Below are positions 13,295 to 25,358 of a DNA stretch of 64,000 nt, piece by piece. Source of the stretch: Clarkia xantiana subsp. parviflora (taxonomy: Eukaryota; Streptophyta; Magnoliopsida; Myrtales; Onagraceae); the NCBI GenBank assembly GCA_036873135.1, contig JAPTYO010000002.1, forward strand, positions 21,292,452-21,356,451. Direction: 5' to 3'. The position numbers and the translations under genes are program-made. How positions within the stretch are numbered: position 1 is the stretch's first letter; every line of letters starts with the position of its first letter. The notes beneath the pieces are model-generated. The model had not been told where the DNA came from. It saw nothing but the letters and a program-made list of their open reading frames with translations, and ran no database searches.

Positions 13295-13964
13295 TTTCAC
13301 GTAACTTATTGATGTGTATTTTAAAAATATATATTATGAAGTTAAGTAATACATAAATAAGAATAGGTTTTTAATGGTTTATTTATTTAATTATATTACT
13401 TAAATATTTTTTTTTATTATTATTTGGAGTTGTTTTGTTACTATTTATTTACTGCAATTCAACATATTATCGTTGTATATTGCATTTATATACTTTCATC
13501 TCATTTTCAAAACTTACTATAACCCTAATTTATATGATCCAAGAGTTTTTCACAATTTAATCTCATAGATATATAATTAATTTTAACGATTTCATCAAGT
13601 GAAGAATAAATGAATATTGCAACCGACGATTATGCACCAATCAATATCATCAAAAGAGAAAAAAAAAAGACAATAACTATATAATTGAATTTGAACAAAC
13701 TAATTGACGATGATGAAATTATTATTTCGTTGAAAAATGTATTCATTACAATAAAAAAAAAATTGTAGACAAGTTTGAATGAAACAGAGATTACTTATCT
13801 GGTTATTAAATGTGAATTGTGTTAAAAAAAATTGCGGTTCTAAGCAGAAGTTGTGAAGAAAAAAAAAACTGAATAAATAAATTTAGGTAATGAGGTGGCA
13901 CACATAGCGCAATACTTATAGTTTGGATGATATAATACACGTTTGAATAAAATAGTCACTTATC
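13060..13964. other. AT-rich intergenic DNA with (TA)n run
   Basis: Very AT-rich. A TA dinucleotide microsatellite occupies 13261-13292. No coding frame or transposon ends recognised. Confidence 0.6.
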
Positions 13965-14292
13965 AAATATAAGTAATCAAATCCAAAGGCCGACCGGTGA
14001 GCGAGATCAGAGACTGGATAACATTATTGCCTCGATTCTTCATTTAGCAGCCAATATAATGTCGCTCTGTCAGTTTCGTGGCGTTTTACAAGAAGGAGTG
14101 CAAACAGATGCACAAACTGATGCACAAACTGAATCATTATACTATCCGAAAATGAGATGTGTCCGTTTAATTGGGTACTTACCCAATCTCCTCTAATTTC
14201 TCTACTTTTGCTATATTGTAATCCAGATATTGGTTGTTTACAATTAATAAATGTGCATCGCTTTATTGGGAAAAAAAATATAAGTAATCAAA
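13965..14292 (+). mobile_element. Retroposon insertion with 17-bp target duplication
   Basis: The insert (13982-14275) is flanked by a perfect 17-bp direct repeat AAATATAAGTAATCAAA (13965-13981 and 14276-14292) and ends in an A-run, the marks of LINE-machinery retroposition. The body is about 290 bp. One plus frame (VSFVAF then KKECKQMHKL) vaguely recalls the C-terminal RNase H of plant L1 LINEs, so it may be a heavily 5'-truncated LINE; a SINE is the alternative. Confidence 0.8.
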
Positions 14293-15523
14293 CTAATAAC
14301 CCAACTAGATTTATAGTTAGGGAAAAAAAAAACTAGATTTATAAGAGATTTGGTATTTAGCCCTTAACTATCGGATTGAACCTTTCGATCCCATTCTTTA
14401 ACGGAATTCATTACGAGGTTCAAGTATTTATCCAAACATAATCATCTAAATCTAAATGATCATTCTATAATATTTACTAGTTGTTGACTTGTTTTATGCG
14501 AGATTCTATAAGTATAATAAAAGAAGATTTATCTTACTGTTGTATTTATCTTAATCTATAATAATTCGATTCATATGATTTCATTAATAGACACATGTGT
14601 GTCTTTTTCTGGCCAGTGTTTCTTAAATCTAGAGATTTATATAATATATATATATCGGTTAATTGAAAATTTATAAAATGTTTTTGTCTCCTTTTTAATA
14701 TTCGAAATAAAGAATATGTCAACATAAATATTGAAATAAATAATTAAAAATTTCTTATCAAACGAAAAAAATATGCAGTTTGATTACAAAACTTCTAAGG
14801 TCGCAACCTAAACGAAACAACATGTCATATTAACAAAAAAAGTATAAAAATTAAAAATGAATTTAGAAACTTAATTTATTGATTTTTTTTTTTATAAAAA
14901 GGAAAGAATATACATAATATGTATAAGTATAATTTAACAAAAACAATATATATAAGTATAAAATTTATGTATAAATATAAAACATAGAAAAAATTATATT
15001 AAATATGTATATATATACATAACCATTAGATATATTATTATTATTATTTTCATAAGTATTGTATCTACCAAAATTATGTCAGCTATATAATTTTAATTTC
15101 TAATATCTCATTTGAACCTATCTTACTATTGTTTTAGAATTTGTTTTCACCACATCATTGTTAGTAAAAAAAAATTATAAAATGTATTTAGAAATTTAAA
15201 TTGAAAAATGAATCTACAGAATATGTATATACAACTAAATATAGCAAGAAATTACATAAATTTTAAAAACTATAGTACGAAAAAATAAAAAACAAAAGGT
15301 TTAGGCAGAAAAAATTTAAAAAAATGCTAAATATATTATATAAATAAAATAAATAATACATGTATTAGAATTTAGAAAAAAAAACTATATTAGTATAAAT
15401 TTATATTTAGAAAAAAAAAAGTTATATATAAATATAGATAAAACATATAAAAAATTATAACAATATATTGTATCAATAAAATATGTATATATAATTATAT
15501 ATACAACCAATAACTACGAGATA

Positions 15524-15555
<32 letters not shown>

Positions 15556-16005
15556 CAAATTTATGCAGTACAATTGCATAAAGTTTATATTTTAATGATT
15601 GAATAATTAATTTTTTCAATATTACATCTATTATATATAACTTTAATTTCTAAAATCTCATATCGACTCCTCTCGCTTTTTTTTAAGAATATATTTAAAT
15701 GTTAAGTTTATTTATTTTTTTTCTAGTTTCTTTACATAACCTAGCATGATAAGTGAATATTTATATAAATGATGAGATTATCGGATAGTTATTAATCTGG
15801 TGTCACATTTTTGGGAAAGGAGGGTTTATAATATTGAAATGACAATGAATGGACACATGGGAAATAACATAAAATAACGGTACCTTCGTGGATACTGCGC
15901 CAAAAAAAAAACGTCGGCTATTGATTAATGGTGAATCGACGGTGACTCAACATATGTATAGCTACAGTATAATCATTACCTCACAAGAATGTGGGACCCT
16001 GTGAC
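14293..16005. other. AT-rich intergenic DNA, no gene seen
   Basis: Almost pure A/T with short microsatellites, for example ATT repeats near 15525-15550. No coding potential, terminal repeats or RNA genes recognised. Confidence 0.6.
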
Positions 16006-16013
16006 ATGGAGCC

Positions 16014-17067
16014 TAAGGGTGGCAATTTCTGACACGACACGAATACACGAGTTGTATCGGAGCTGTTTTTTCACATCTCTGACACGACACGGTCCGTGTC
16101 TAAACAACTCTCTGACACGAATATACACGACTATAAGCATGTCCGTGTAGCTCAGAGCTGCATGTCCATGATTAAAACCCGAATAGACACGATTTCACGG
16201 CTAAACACGAATATACACGATTATTTTAAAATTTAATATTTGCATATATATACCTCATTATTTTCAATACTGCAACGAAGCCCTTAAATTAATATATATT
16301 TTAGGGATGACAAAAAAACCGATTCGACCAGACCGTTTAGAACTGGTACATGTCGGACCCGTTCCAAACAAAAAGGTTTTCAAATGGAGAACCTAACCAA
16401 GAACCGTTAGTATACTTCTTTGGAACCGGTCTTGAACTGCACCGAACTGGTTTTGGACTGGTTTTAGACTGGACCAGAATGGTTTTGGATTGGTTTTTTT
16501 TTTTAAAGTGTAAGTTTATATATAAAAATTGGAAGAACCAGTTTGGATCGAGCCGGACTATTTTTAACAAAATAGTCCAGAACCGGTCCAAACCAGACCA
16601 TTTTTCTCTCGTATATCTTAGCCAATACAAAATTTGGACCGAACCGGGCTTGACCGGAACAGTTTAAACAAGCTCTGGTCCGGCCCATATCTGGTCCGAC
16701 CCGAACCGGTTCCATGCCCATCCCTAATATATTTACATTATTACCGACATTCACTTCAACACGGACCCGCAACATTTATACTAATTAAAAATAAAACAAT
16801 GATAAATTTATTTATCAAATAGTGATGTTGGTTCATTATGGATCATTTCGTAATATTTGTTAAAAAAACGTGTCAAATGCGTAATATTAACATTATTCAT
16901 TTTCTTAATTACTTATCATGTCACACGGACACGACACGATAATTTGGTGACACGAACACGATACGATACGAAAATAGGATGAACACGTTTTAACACACAC
17001 GAGTAAACACGTATTTCACTAGCGACACAACACGAATAGACACGACAAAATCTGATTTCCACCCCTA
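16014..17067. mobile_element. Non-autonomous hAT element (outer, nested pair)
   Basis: Left end TAAGGGTGGCAATTT and right end (inverted) TAGGGGTGGAAATC are hAT-type terminal inverted repeats, flanked by a perfect 8-bp TSD ATGGAGCC (16006-16013 and 17068-17075). Subterminal regions are packed with ACACGA/GACACG motifs, like those of the coding hAT at 27375-30938. No transposase is encoded. It is interrupted by the second hAT element at 16302-16726. Confidence 0.9.
16302..16726. mobile_element. Small hAT element nested in the previous one
   Basis: 425 bp with inverted ends TAGGGATGACAA and TAGGGATGGGCA and a perfect 8-bp TSD ATATATTT (16294-16301 and 16727-16734). The interior is a dense array of AACCGG/GGTCCGG-type motifs. 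Overlapping open frames on both strands (16337-16822) come from that repetition and encode nothing recognisable. Confidence 0.9.
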
Positions 17068-17075
17068 ATGGAGCC

Positions 17076-17480
17076 CACATCATCTGTGACACAAAGGGGT
17101 AAACTGTTCATTTACCCCAGTGCCATGAGATAATTGCTCGTGTGTGATGGGTATGACGTGGCGACCTTCCACTTTCAGGGTCAAAATCCACAATAGTCCT
17201 TGTCCTTTGTAAATTGTCTTCATATCCCCCTATACTTTTATATAAGGTCAATTCGGATATAGCTTTTGTTAGGGTCCAGGGTGAAGGATTCCTCTTCTCT
17301 GAACCCTGACTTTGGAGAAATTTCTACAAGTTTAATACTAAAAGTTGCTAATCTGGGATTAGGGTTGTATTTGTACTCCATGTCACACTTCAATAATGAC
17401 ACACCAACATGTGATTTGAAATATCATGCATTATGTTACTAGTCTTAAGTATAAGAATGTGTTGATATCTTCACCCACAA
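17076..17480. other. Intergenic, nothing recognised
   Basis: Moderately AT-rich with no coding frame, terminal repeat or RNA gene. Confidence 0.5.
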
Positions 17481-17483
17481 GTT

Positions 17484-18375
17484 CGGAGTTATGAGACAGT
17501 TGGTTAAGACGCACGTCTTATTATTAACATAGTATTAGGGTGCACGGGTTCTATTCCTAGTGACGCCGTTTAAATAAAAAAAATATTGCCTCCTAATAAA
17601 TAGAGTTTGAAACCCCAAACCCCTTATCTTGTTAAGACTCAATTTAGGTCGGGTGGTCTATTATGTTGTTTAGACGCGAATGAGGTCGGCCGAAGTGGGC
17701 AGGGGGCTGAAAACTCGACCCAAGTGTGGTCAAGGCCGAGGTGGCCAGAGGAATACGTGTAGTATAAGAGTGTTGTCGATACCTTCACCTACAAGTTCAG
17801 ACTTGTTGACAGTTGGTTAAGGCGAACATATTATTATAAGCGTGGTATCAGAGTGCACATGTTCGATTCTTGATGATGTTGTTTTAAATGAAAAAAAAAA
17901 AAAAAAATGTTACCTCCTATTAATAGAGTTTGAATCCCATTATGTTTAGACCCAATTGAGATCGGTTGGGAGGATGTTAATATGTGTAGTATAAGAGTAT
18001 TGTCGATGCATTCACCCATAAGTTCAGACTTATGGAAAAAAATTACCTCCTATTAAATAGAGTTTGAAACTCATTATGTTTAGACCTAATTGAGGTCAGC
18101 TGAGGTGGCCCATAATGTTAAGTTAGATCCGAACATGTGCGCTCCGATACCATGTTAATAATAATAAGATGTGTGCCATCCTCAAGCTCGGCCACTTCGG
18201 CCCTGACCATCTCTAGGTCAAATATAATGGGCTTCACCATTTTTAATAGGAAGTTAAAAAAAAAATTCTTTAAAATAGAGTCATCGGGACTAGAACCCAC
18301 GCGTTCTGATACCATATTAATAATAAGACGTGTGTCTTAACAAACTATCTCATAAGTCCGAACTTATAGCTAAAA
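17484..18375. repeat. Cluster of tRNA-like SINE-type repeats, both orientations
   Basis: At least four related copies: about 17484-17590 and 17795-17890 (plus), about 18110-18180 and 18275-18370 (minus). The shared core has an A-box-like AGTTGGTTAAGACG, then CGTCTTATTATTAA, TGGTATCAGAG and a B-box-like GGGTTCTA or TGTTCGATTC. The spacing suggests tRNA-derived short retroposons. No copy folds as an intact tRNA by eye. Confidence 0.5.
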
Positions 18376-19358
18376 ACATTTAGCATATTCTTATAATATC
18401 AACAACTAACTATGTAATGTTACAGTATATTGCAGTTACTAAAGTGGTTACAATTTTGTAGATTCATTATTATACATAAAATTTACTCAACGCACTTCTT
18501 TACTTTAATTAATTGCCTCTTTACTTTAATTAATAGCCCTCTCGTCGGCTACTAACAAGCAGACGAATTTATCCAAAGTTGGATTAGGAATTCTTATAAA
18601 GATGGGTCTACCAGTCGTTTTCTATAGAGACCGGCTTAAACGGCCCACAAGGTCGACCTAGGGGACTATCCCTATCATTTATGGGTTATTGGGATAAAAA
18701 ATTATTTCGAATTAAGGACCTTAAATGCTCAGTCAGTCCTTCTATGGTTTAAGAAAGATATTCAATGTCAAATGGTATTTGCTGTAGAGATAAGATTGTC
18801 AAATAAGCTAGAGTTTAGGGGTTACATTGACCTCCAAAAAAATTAATAGTACTGATTTCGTATTATCTCATGGAGCCCAGCGCTAGGATAACTTTTTTGT
18901 TATTTATTTATTTATTTTTATTACAAAATTGTTGATTCATTCAGACTGACTAGGCCAGAGTCAGAGAAGCGTCCTTGGTGTGTTCTTCCGACAGGTCGGC
19001 GTGTCTTACACTTGGCTGTATGTGGGCCCAGTTGACGTGGACTTCAAGCAACGTGTATTAATTAATTTTGACTTGATTATCTTGACGCATGAAGTTTTCT
19101 TTCTGATGATCAATATTATCTCAATCAGACGCAATATAATTTTATTTAACCAAACCAGAAACTAGATAGAATTAGTTTGTTCATGATTTTTGTATTTCGG
19201 CCAATGGTATTGGAGATTTAGATGATTTATTACTACTTACATTATACTTCACTTATTTAAAATAAATTTGTGTTTGTTGATATTATTATTTTTATCGAAA
19301 ATTTTATTTTATTTATGATAACTAATTATATAGATCAAATTTGATCGAGACTCTTATA
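18376..19358. other. Intergenic, nothing recognised
   Basis: AT-rich, no recognisable coding frame; short frames such as 18980-19165 have no family features. Confidence 0.5.
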
Positions 19359-19693
19359 ATAATTGAATATTTTGTGGTTAGGGTAAAACCCTAACAGAGC
19401 AAAAGAGAAGAAAAGTGGCGAAGAAGACTTAGGGTTCTTTCCAAGGAGTTCCTTCATCCGTTCCTTAGTCCCCCAACTCCTAATCTAATATAGTAAATAC
19501 AATATTCAATATTACATCAAGGAACAATTAGCCCGGACAAACAAACGAGCCAGAACTGGGCCAGACCCAACGAAAAGCAATACAAAGCCCAAATATATCT
19601 AAAAATACGAATCCAAACATAATTTTAAACTACAGCCCAAAGACAAGAAGAGGCACAGCTTGATCCAATACATAGCTCGATCCACCACACTTT

Positions 19694-20865
19694 TCACTCC
19701 CCCTCAAGCTGAGCATCTTCTTGATGTTGAGCTCCATGAAGTGGCTTTGTCAGAATATCAGCTAGCTGACTCTCTGTGCCAATATGCTGCAGCTGCACAG
19801 TCTTATTAGCCACAAAATAACGAACATAATGACAATCAATCTCTATATGCTTAGTCCGTTCATGGAAAACAAGATTTGTAGCAATCTTGATGGCATATTG
19901 ATTGTCACAAAACATTACAACATGCTTAGACTGATAAACACCCAACTCATATAATAAGTCTTTCAGCCATAACACCTCAGACAAAGCATCACCAAGGCTT
20001 TTATATTCTGCTTCTGCTGAGGATCTAGACAAAGTAGTCTGTTTCTTGACTTTCCACGAAACTAAAGATGAACCCAACTTTACCAAAAACCAGTAACAGA
20101 CTTCCTTGTCTCAAGGCAACTACCCCAGTCAGAGTCACAATATGCAACCAAATTAGGTGAAGATTTAGAATATAGAAATATTCCCTTACCAGGCTCCCTT
20201 TTAATATACCTGACTATTCTCAAGGCAGCTTGCATATGTGAATGCTTTGGCTGTTGCATAAACTGGCTGAGATGTCTAACTGCAAAAGCAATGTCAGGCC
20301 TAGAAACAAGTAAGATACAATAACTTTCTTATCAGACGTCGATAAGAGACATCATCATCTAGGAGCTTATCATCCCCATTCACATGGAGATGATCATCAT
20401 ATTTCCTACTAGTAAACTGTAGCTTGACCTCCATAGGAGTCTTAGCTGGCTTAGCTGCAGAAAGGCCAACAGATAATATCAATTCTAAAGCATACTTCCT
20501 TTGATTAAGGACGATACCCATCTCAGATCTCACAACTTCTATACCCAAAAAATAGTTTAAATCTCCCAAATATTTCTCTTTGAAGTTAGTTTCCAAGACA
20601 GATTTCAGTTCCTTAATCAGGGTAGCACTATTTCCAGAAATCAACAATCATCCACATAAACGAGCAATATCACAGAAACAGATCCAACAAACTTGATAAA
20701 CATGGAATGATCAAGCTGAGACTGAATATAACCATTTTCCAAAAGCACATTGCACAGCTTAATGTTCCACTGTCTACTAGCTTGTTTTAAGCCATATAAT
20801 GATTTTCGCAATCTACAAACAACAGTAGACTCCCCCTGATTGCGAAAACCATCAGGAAGGCTCAT
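19694..20865 (-). pseudogene. Copia reverse transcriptase / RNase H remnant
   Basis: Conserved blocks in order on the minus strand: CRLRKSLYGLKQASRQW and LLVYVDD (20641-20865); then YFLGIEV and QRKYALELI (20300-20647); then the RNase H part SRSSAEAEYKSL, ...HIEIDCHYVR... and LADILTKPLHG (19694-20086). The frame is lost directly after the catalytic YVDD and again between the last two blocks. Further RT sequence upstream (to about 21165: [20 protein letters not shown]) has in-frame TAG codons. It cannot make active enzyme. Confidence 0.9.
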
Positions 20866-21181
20866 ATATACCTCCTCTTCCTAATCACCTTGTAAAAAAG
20901 CGTTATACACATCCATTTGGAAGAGGGGCCAGTGAAAAACAGAGGCAAGGGCCAAAACAGTACGTACAGTGTTCATTTTTGCAACAGGGGAAAATGTTTC
21001 ATAATAGTCAACACCATATTTCTGTTTATAACCCTTAGCCACAAGTCTAGCCTTATATCTTTCTAAACTCCCATCAGATTTATATTTAAGCTTGTAGACC
21101 TATTTACAGCCTATAGGTCTCTTACCTGGGGGAAGGGGAACAAGATCCCAAGTGGAGTTCTCCTGCCAAGTGGAGTTCTCC

Positions 21182-21780
21182 TCCGTTAGTTGGCCGTTAG
21201 TTTTTTTCCGTTAAGTGACATGTGCAAGTCACGTGACCGACCCTAAACTTTCGATTTTGTTCAATTTAGTCCCTCAAATATATTCATAACTTTTAATTTG
21301 TTTAATTTAGTCCCAAAACTTCAAAATCAATTCCAATTGAATCATCGAACCCAATTGACCTAGCCGGACCTAACCTAGGGCTAGGTCCGAACCTGGGTTG
21401 GGGTCGCCGAGCCCAGCTGACCCTGACCCAGGGTCGGACCTAGCCCTAGGCTAGGTCCGGCTAGGTCAATTGGGACCTAGCCCAAATTCGACCCAAATTG
21501 GGCTAGGTCCCAATTGACCTAGCCGGACCTAGTCTAGGGCTAGGTCCAACCTTGGGTCAGGTTTGGCTGGGTCCAGCGACCCCGAACCAGGGTCGGACCT
21601 AGCCTCAATTGGGTTCAATGGTTAAATTGGAATTGATTTTGAAGTTTTGGGACTAAATTAAACAAATTAAAAGTTAGGAATATATTTAAGGGACTAAATT
21701 GAATAAAATCGAAAGTTTAGGGTCGGTCACGTGACTTGCACATGTCATTTAACGGAAAAAACTAACGGCCAACTAACGGA
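21182..21780. repeat. Foldback element with about 190-bp inverted arms
   Basis: The two ends, TCCGTTAGTTGGCCGTTAG and its complement, start arms that match almost base for base over about 190 bp. Similarity continues inward through a GACCTAGCC/GGACCTAG-rich centre, so the whole 599 bp can form one hairpin. It lies where protease, integrase and the first part of RT should be in the host Copia. A 14-bp direct duplication (AGTGGAGTTCTCCT) sits just outside the left arm. No TSD across the element was found. A MULE or MITE-like foldback is likely. Confidence 0.8.
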
Positions 21781-21945
21781 TGTACCAAAAACCACATTTT
21801 TTCAAACATTTGGTACCAAAAGTATACAAAACCAAACATCCGATACTAAAAGCCACATTCGGCCAAATATGTGGTATGAAAAGTACCTTTAACCCTTTTT
21901 AATATTAGTCAACCAATCACTACGAAAAGTCATATGATTAGTTGC

Positions 21946-23163
21946 TCAAGTGTATAAAATCCAGCAATTATGTAAATCAGATATATTAGAGGTCAAGGAA
22001 ATACCTGCAGTGCTAGCCTGACTGTCAGAGACAGTGGAAGCACCTGCAGCAGAAGTAGAGCCACCAGTTTGCCCCATTTGCTTCAAAAATCTTTCAAATT
22101 GTCCAGCAGTGAAGGTAAAGGAACCCTGAGAGGCATCAGTGCTCACTCCATCCTTTGCCTCCTCAGAACTTGGAACATCAAAACCTTGAGCATCATTGAC
22201 CTTCCCAACAGTAGCCTTTGCCTTTTGATATTCCCTCCATTTGAAGCATATATCCTTAGTGTGGCCCTTTTTCTTGCAAAATTCACATCCCTTGGCAAAG
22301 CATCGATCAACTGAATGCCCCTTTTTGTTGCAAAAGGTGCAGTGAAGATTGGGATTTCCTTTTGGTTTCTCCACAGGATTGGCAACATTCTCAAGATAAT
22401 TTCCAACAGAAGCAGACATATCAGAACTGATTCCTTTTTGACTCTCCTCCTGAATCAACAGGTTATAAGCCTGATTGACAGAAGGGAGTGGATCCCAGAG
22501 CAACAGATTGCTTCTCACACCAGCATAATTTTCATTCAAACCCATCAAGAACTGAAAGAGACGTTGATTCTCTTTGTGACTCAGGTGTTTCTGGAAATCA
22601 TCTCCATCAATGTGTGGTAAAGCACAAACTGAATCATATTCCGACCGAAGCAGTCTGAGCTTAGAGAAGAAACTCAAGACAGTATCTAGACCCTGACGAG
22701 TCAAAACAATCTCCCTATGCAGCTGATAGATCCTAGACCCATTGACTTTATCAAATATTTGTTTCAAATCTCTCCAAGCAAACATTGAACTATCTGAGTA
22801 CATGATTGTACTAGACAATTCATCAGAAATGAAGTTCATAATCCAGCCAAAAACAACTTCGTTACAGCGATCCCATAGGTCATGAAACACATCATCAAAT
22901 TGATCCTTAACACAAGTACCAGAAACGAAACCATATTTGTTACGACCAATCAGAAAATATCTCATAACACGACTCCATTTCGAGTAATTTTCAGATCCAG
23001 TAAGAATATGAGTGGTGACACGGGCAGCAGGATTGTCACTAGCATGCAAGAACAGAGGGTGATAAGAGTCTACCGTAGCCATGGCGTCGCGATAGGCCTG
23101 GTCAGAAGATCCACCGAGTTCCACTTTCTTTCCATTCGTTTCGTCAATTTCTTCAAGAGACAT
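21946..23163 (-). CDS. Copia Gag polyprotein
   Basis: 405-codon open frame. Residues about 30-60 hold the plant Copia Gag start (HPLFLHASDNP, LTGSENYSKWSR). The capsid-like UBN2-type region follows (WDRCNEVVFGWI, FAWRDLKQIFDKVNGSRIYQLHREI). Near 275-310 there are two CCHC zinc knuckles, CTFCNKKGHSVDRC and CEFCKKKGHTKDIC, which would bind retroelement RNA. Start chosen at 23161-23163, about 280 bp inside the 5' LTR and primer-binding site. The C-terminus runs into non-Copia sequence just before the foldback element, so the last 10-20 residues are probably not native. Confidence 0.9.
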   Translation of the reverse strand: MSLEEIDETNGKKVELGGSSDQAYRDAMATVDSYHPLFLHASDNPAARVTTHILTGSENYSKWSRVMRYFLIGRNKYGFVSGTCVKDQFDDVFHDLWDRCNEVVFGWIMNFISDELSSTIMYSDSSMFAWRDLKQIFDKVNGSRIYQLHREIVLTRQGLDTVLSFFSKLRLLRSEYDSVCALPHIDGDDFQKHLSHKENQRLFQFLMGLNENYAGVRSNLLLWDPLPSVNQAYNLLIQEESQKGISSDMSASVGNYLENVANPVEKPKGNPNLHCTFCNKKGHSVDRCFAKGCEFCKKKGHTKDICFKWREYQKAKATVGKVNDAQGFDVPSSEEAKDGVSTDASQGSFTFTAGQFERFLKQMGQTGGSTSAAGASTVSDSQASTAGISLTSNISDLHNCWILYT

Positions 23164-23786
23164 GATGCTAGCAAAAAGATCCGATCTGGCGATTAGAAGA
23201 TCTGGTCCGTTCGACTGCCTTCACGAGGGGTAGAGGAGCGGATAATCCAAGAATCGCAAAAGCCACCATGACGCAGAGAGAGATCTGAACCAGTGAATCG
23301 CTTCGTTGAGGAAGACGAAGCGTTTCACCAGAAAATCGCGAAGAGCAAACGCGATTTTTCGAGATGAGGGGATCCAAGAAGACAAGATCGCAGCGGTACG
23401 ACCTCAGAAACGAGAAGCGAAGGGCGGAAATCGCCACTCAGCTCTGATACCATGAAGATTTTGTGGTTAGGGTGAAACCCTAGCAGAGCAAAAGAGAAGA
23501 AAAGTGGCGAAGAAGACTTAGGGTTCTTCCCAAGGAGTTCCTTCGGTCCTTAGTCCCCCAACTCCTAATCTAATATAATAAATACAATATTCAATATTAC
23601 ACCAATGAACAATTAGCCCGGACAAAAAAACGAGCCAGGCCTGGGCCAGACCCAACGGAAAAGCAATACAAAGCTCAAATATATCTAAAATACAAATCCA
23701 AGCATAACTTTAAACTACAGCCCAAAGACAAGAAGAGGCACAGCTTGATCCAATACACAGCTCGATCCACCACACTTTTCAATAAT

Positions 23787-24466
23787 AAATATTGTCATCC
23801 AATAACAAACTAAACAAATTAATGTGTATTATAACGTATAAACTCTAATGTAGCTTAAGATTACGTTAAAAAACAAATATAATATGAGATTATAGATAAT
23901 TGGGACGAGATGCTTCGCTTAACTCCTATCTTACTAAGATTACATAGTATTTATTAATTATTATTTATAAAATAGGTAAAGTTCTTTATTGTGTCATTTT
24001 TCTACTAATGTTATTTATTATTATTATCGATTTATTTTAATTTACTTCATTCATAAATAGTTATAATAAATAGTATTGCGCAAGATGTTCGTAATAATAA
24101 ATTAAACTTTCACGTGACATTTCTTTTTAGAAATTATCTTATAAAATTATACAAAGTGTTTCCATTAATAGATTTTTAATAGTAACACTGATTTATTTTT
24201 ACGATTTTTCAAATTCGCGTTACTATTAAAAAAACGAGTTAACTATATCAAAAACCAAATTGGACAATGCACAAGAAACACAATATAAAGTTAAAAGTTA
24301 ATTAGTTGTTCTCGAAATAAATATACGTTTAAACCTATCATATTAAGATATTATATAATTATATATATGTATATAAAGTTAGGATACAAAACATACGAAA
24401 CATTGTAATATATATTACACTTCATATTATAACATAACTAAACAATGCAATTTAACCTTACACTAC
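23787..24466. other. AT-rich spacer between Copia and CACTA elements
   Basis: No coding frame or other signal seen. Confidence 0.5.
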
Positions 24467-24959
24467 TTACACTATTGGAAATCCCAAAATTACCGAAAGA
24501 ATTAAAATTGTCGGAAAACTATTTATACTGACAAACTTTGATTTGGTCGGGAAAAAGAGTTTTCACCGACGGAATTTTATTTGGTCGTTAAAAATCAGTT
24601 CTGCCCGACAAAACTTTTGTGGGCAGAAATAGTATTGCCGGCGAAATATCAACATTGTTAGGAAACTACTTAACCGATCATAAGTTTTTCGTCGGCAATA
24701 ATTTAAAAAAATCCACAAACATCATTGACGACCAAATATTTTTTTCGTCAAAAAAATTATTGGTCAGTAAATTGTAAAATTGCCGACAATTTTTTTTATT
24801 CTACAAAAGTGTAGTATTATCGACATAATATCATTATTGTCGGTAAAAATATTTTCCAAAAAAGTTTTGGTTGCAATAACTTAAACAAATCAGCAAAACC
24901 TATAAAACATTGGTCTTCAACCAGCTCGAACCCGTGATATGCTAAACATGATCCTGTCT

Positions 24960-25260
24960 TCGGCCCATGTAATTTCCACCTCTCAAAATCCGTAAAAACC
25001 CTAACAGCAAAAAGCAGTCGTAAATTCTAGCTCCACCTCAAGGACCACGTAGAAAGCTCTCCACTAATGGAATTCGTCGGACTCCTCTTGCAGCCCCACG
25101 TCCACTGACTCACCGCCGCTTAGTCACCGTCGTTGCCTTTCGTCATCTTCATTAGCACGTCCCACGAGTTTATGTCTGAATGCTGCCACCAGAGTCTCGA
25201 CTTTCACCGTGTATCCATCCGATGAAGCTGGATTTGGTGACAATGCGACGAACAACTGCG
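24960..25260 (+). other. Possible captured 5' leader in the CACTA interior
   Basis: More even base composition than the surroundings, starting with an AAAACCCTAAC motif typical of plant leaders, and without a conserved frame. It may be the leader of the gene whose exon lies at 31296; this is inference only. Confidence 0.25.
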
Positions 25261-25358
25261 CCCACTAGTATCATTGTCGCCGGCCGGACAATTGTTGTTG
25301 ATATCATAGTTCTTTAGATAATGTTTTATATTTATGCAATACTCATACTCATTTACTT

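Larger units (their letters stand above)
19364..23781 (-). mobile_element. Ty1/Copia retrotransposon, defective
   Basis: LTRs at 19364-19696 and 23453-23781, each TG...CA and about 330 bp, flanked by TSD ATAAT (19359-19363, 23782-23786). The primer-binding site TGGTATCAGAGC (initiator-Met tRNA type) is at 23441-23452 on the minus strand, and a purine tract abuts the other LTR at 19697-19708. Gag is open, but protease and integrase are absent, the RT is broken and a foldback element sits in the gap. It could supply Gag but cannot move alone. Confidence 0.95.

Noticed and set aside
16337..16822. Overlapping frames on both strands rich in W, F and D
   Set aside because: They translate the AACCGG-type arrays of a small hAT element and differ in every frame with the repeat.
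17400..18400. CRISPR-like or satellite array
   Set aside because: Copies are few, unevenly spaced and in both orientations, as expected for dispersed retroposons; this is plant nuclear DNA.
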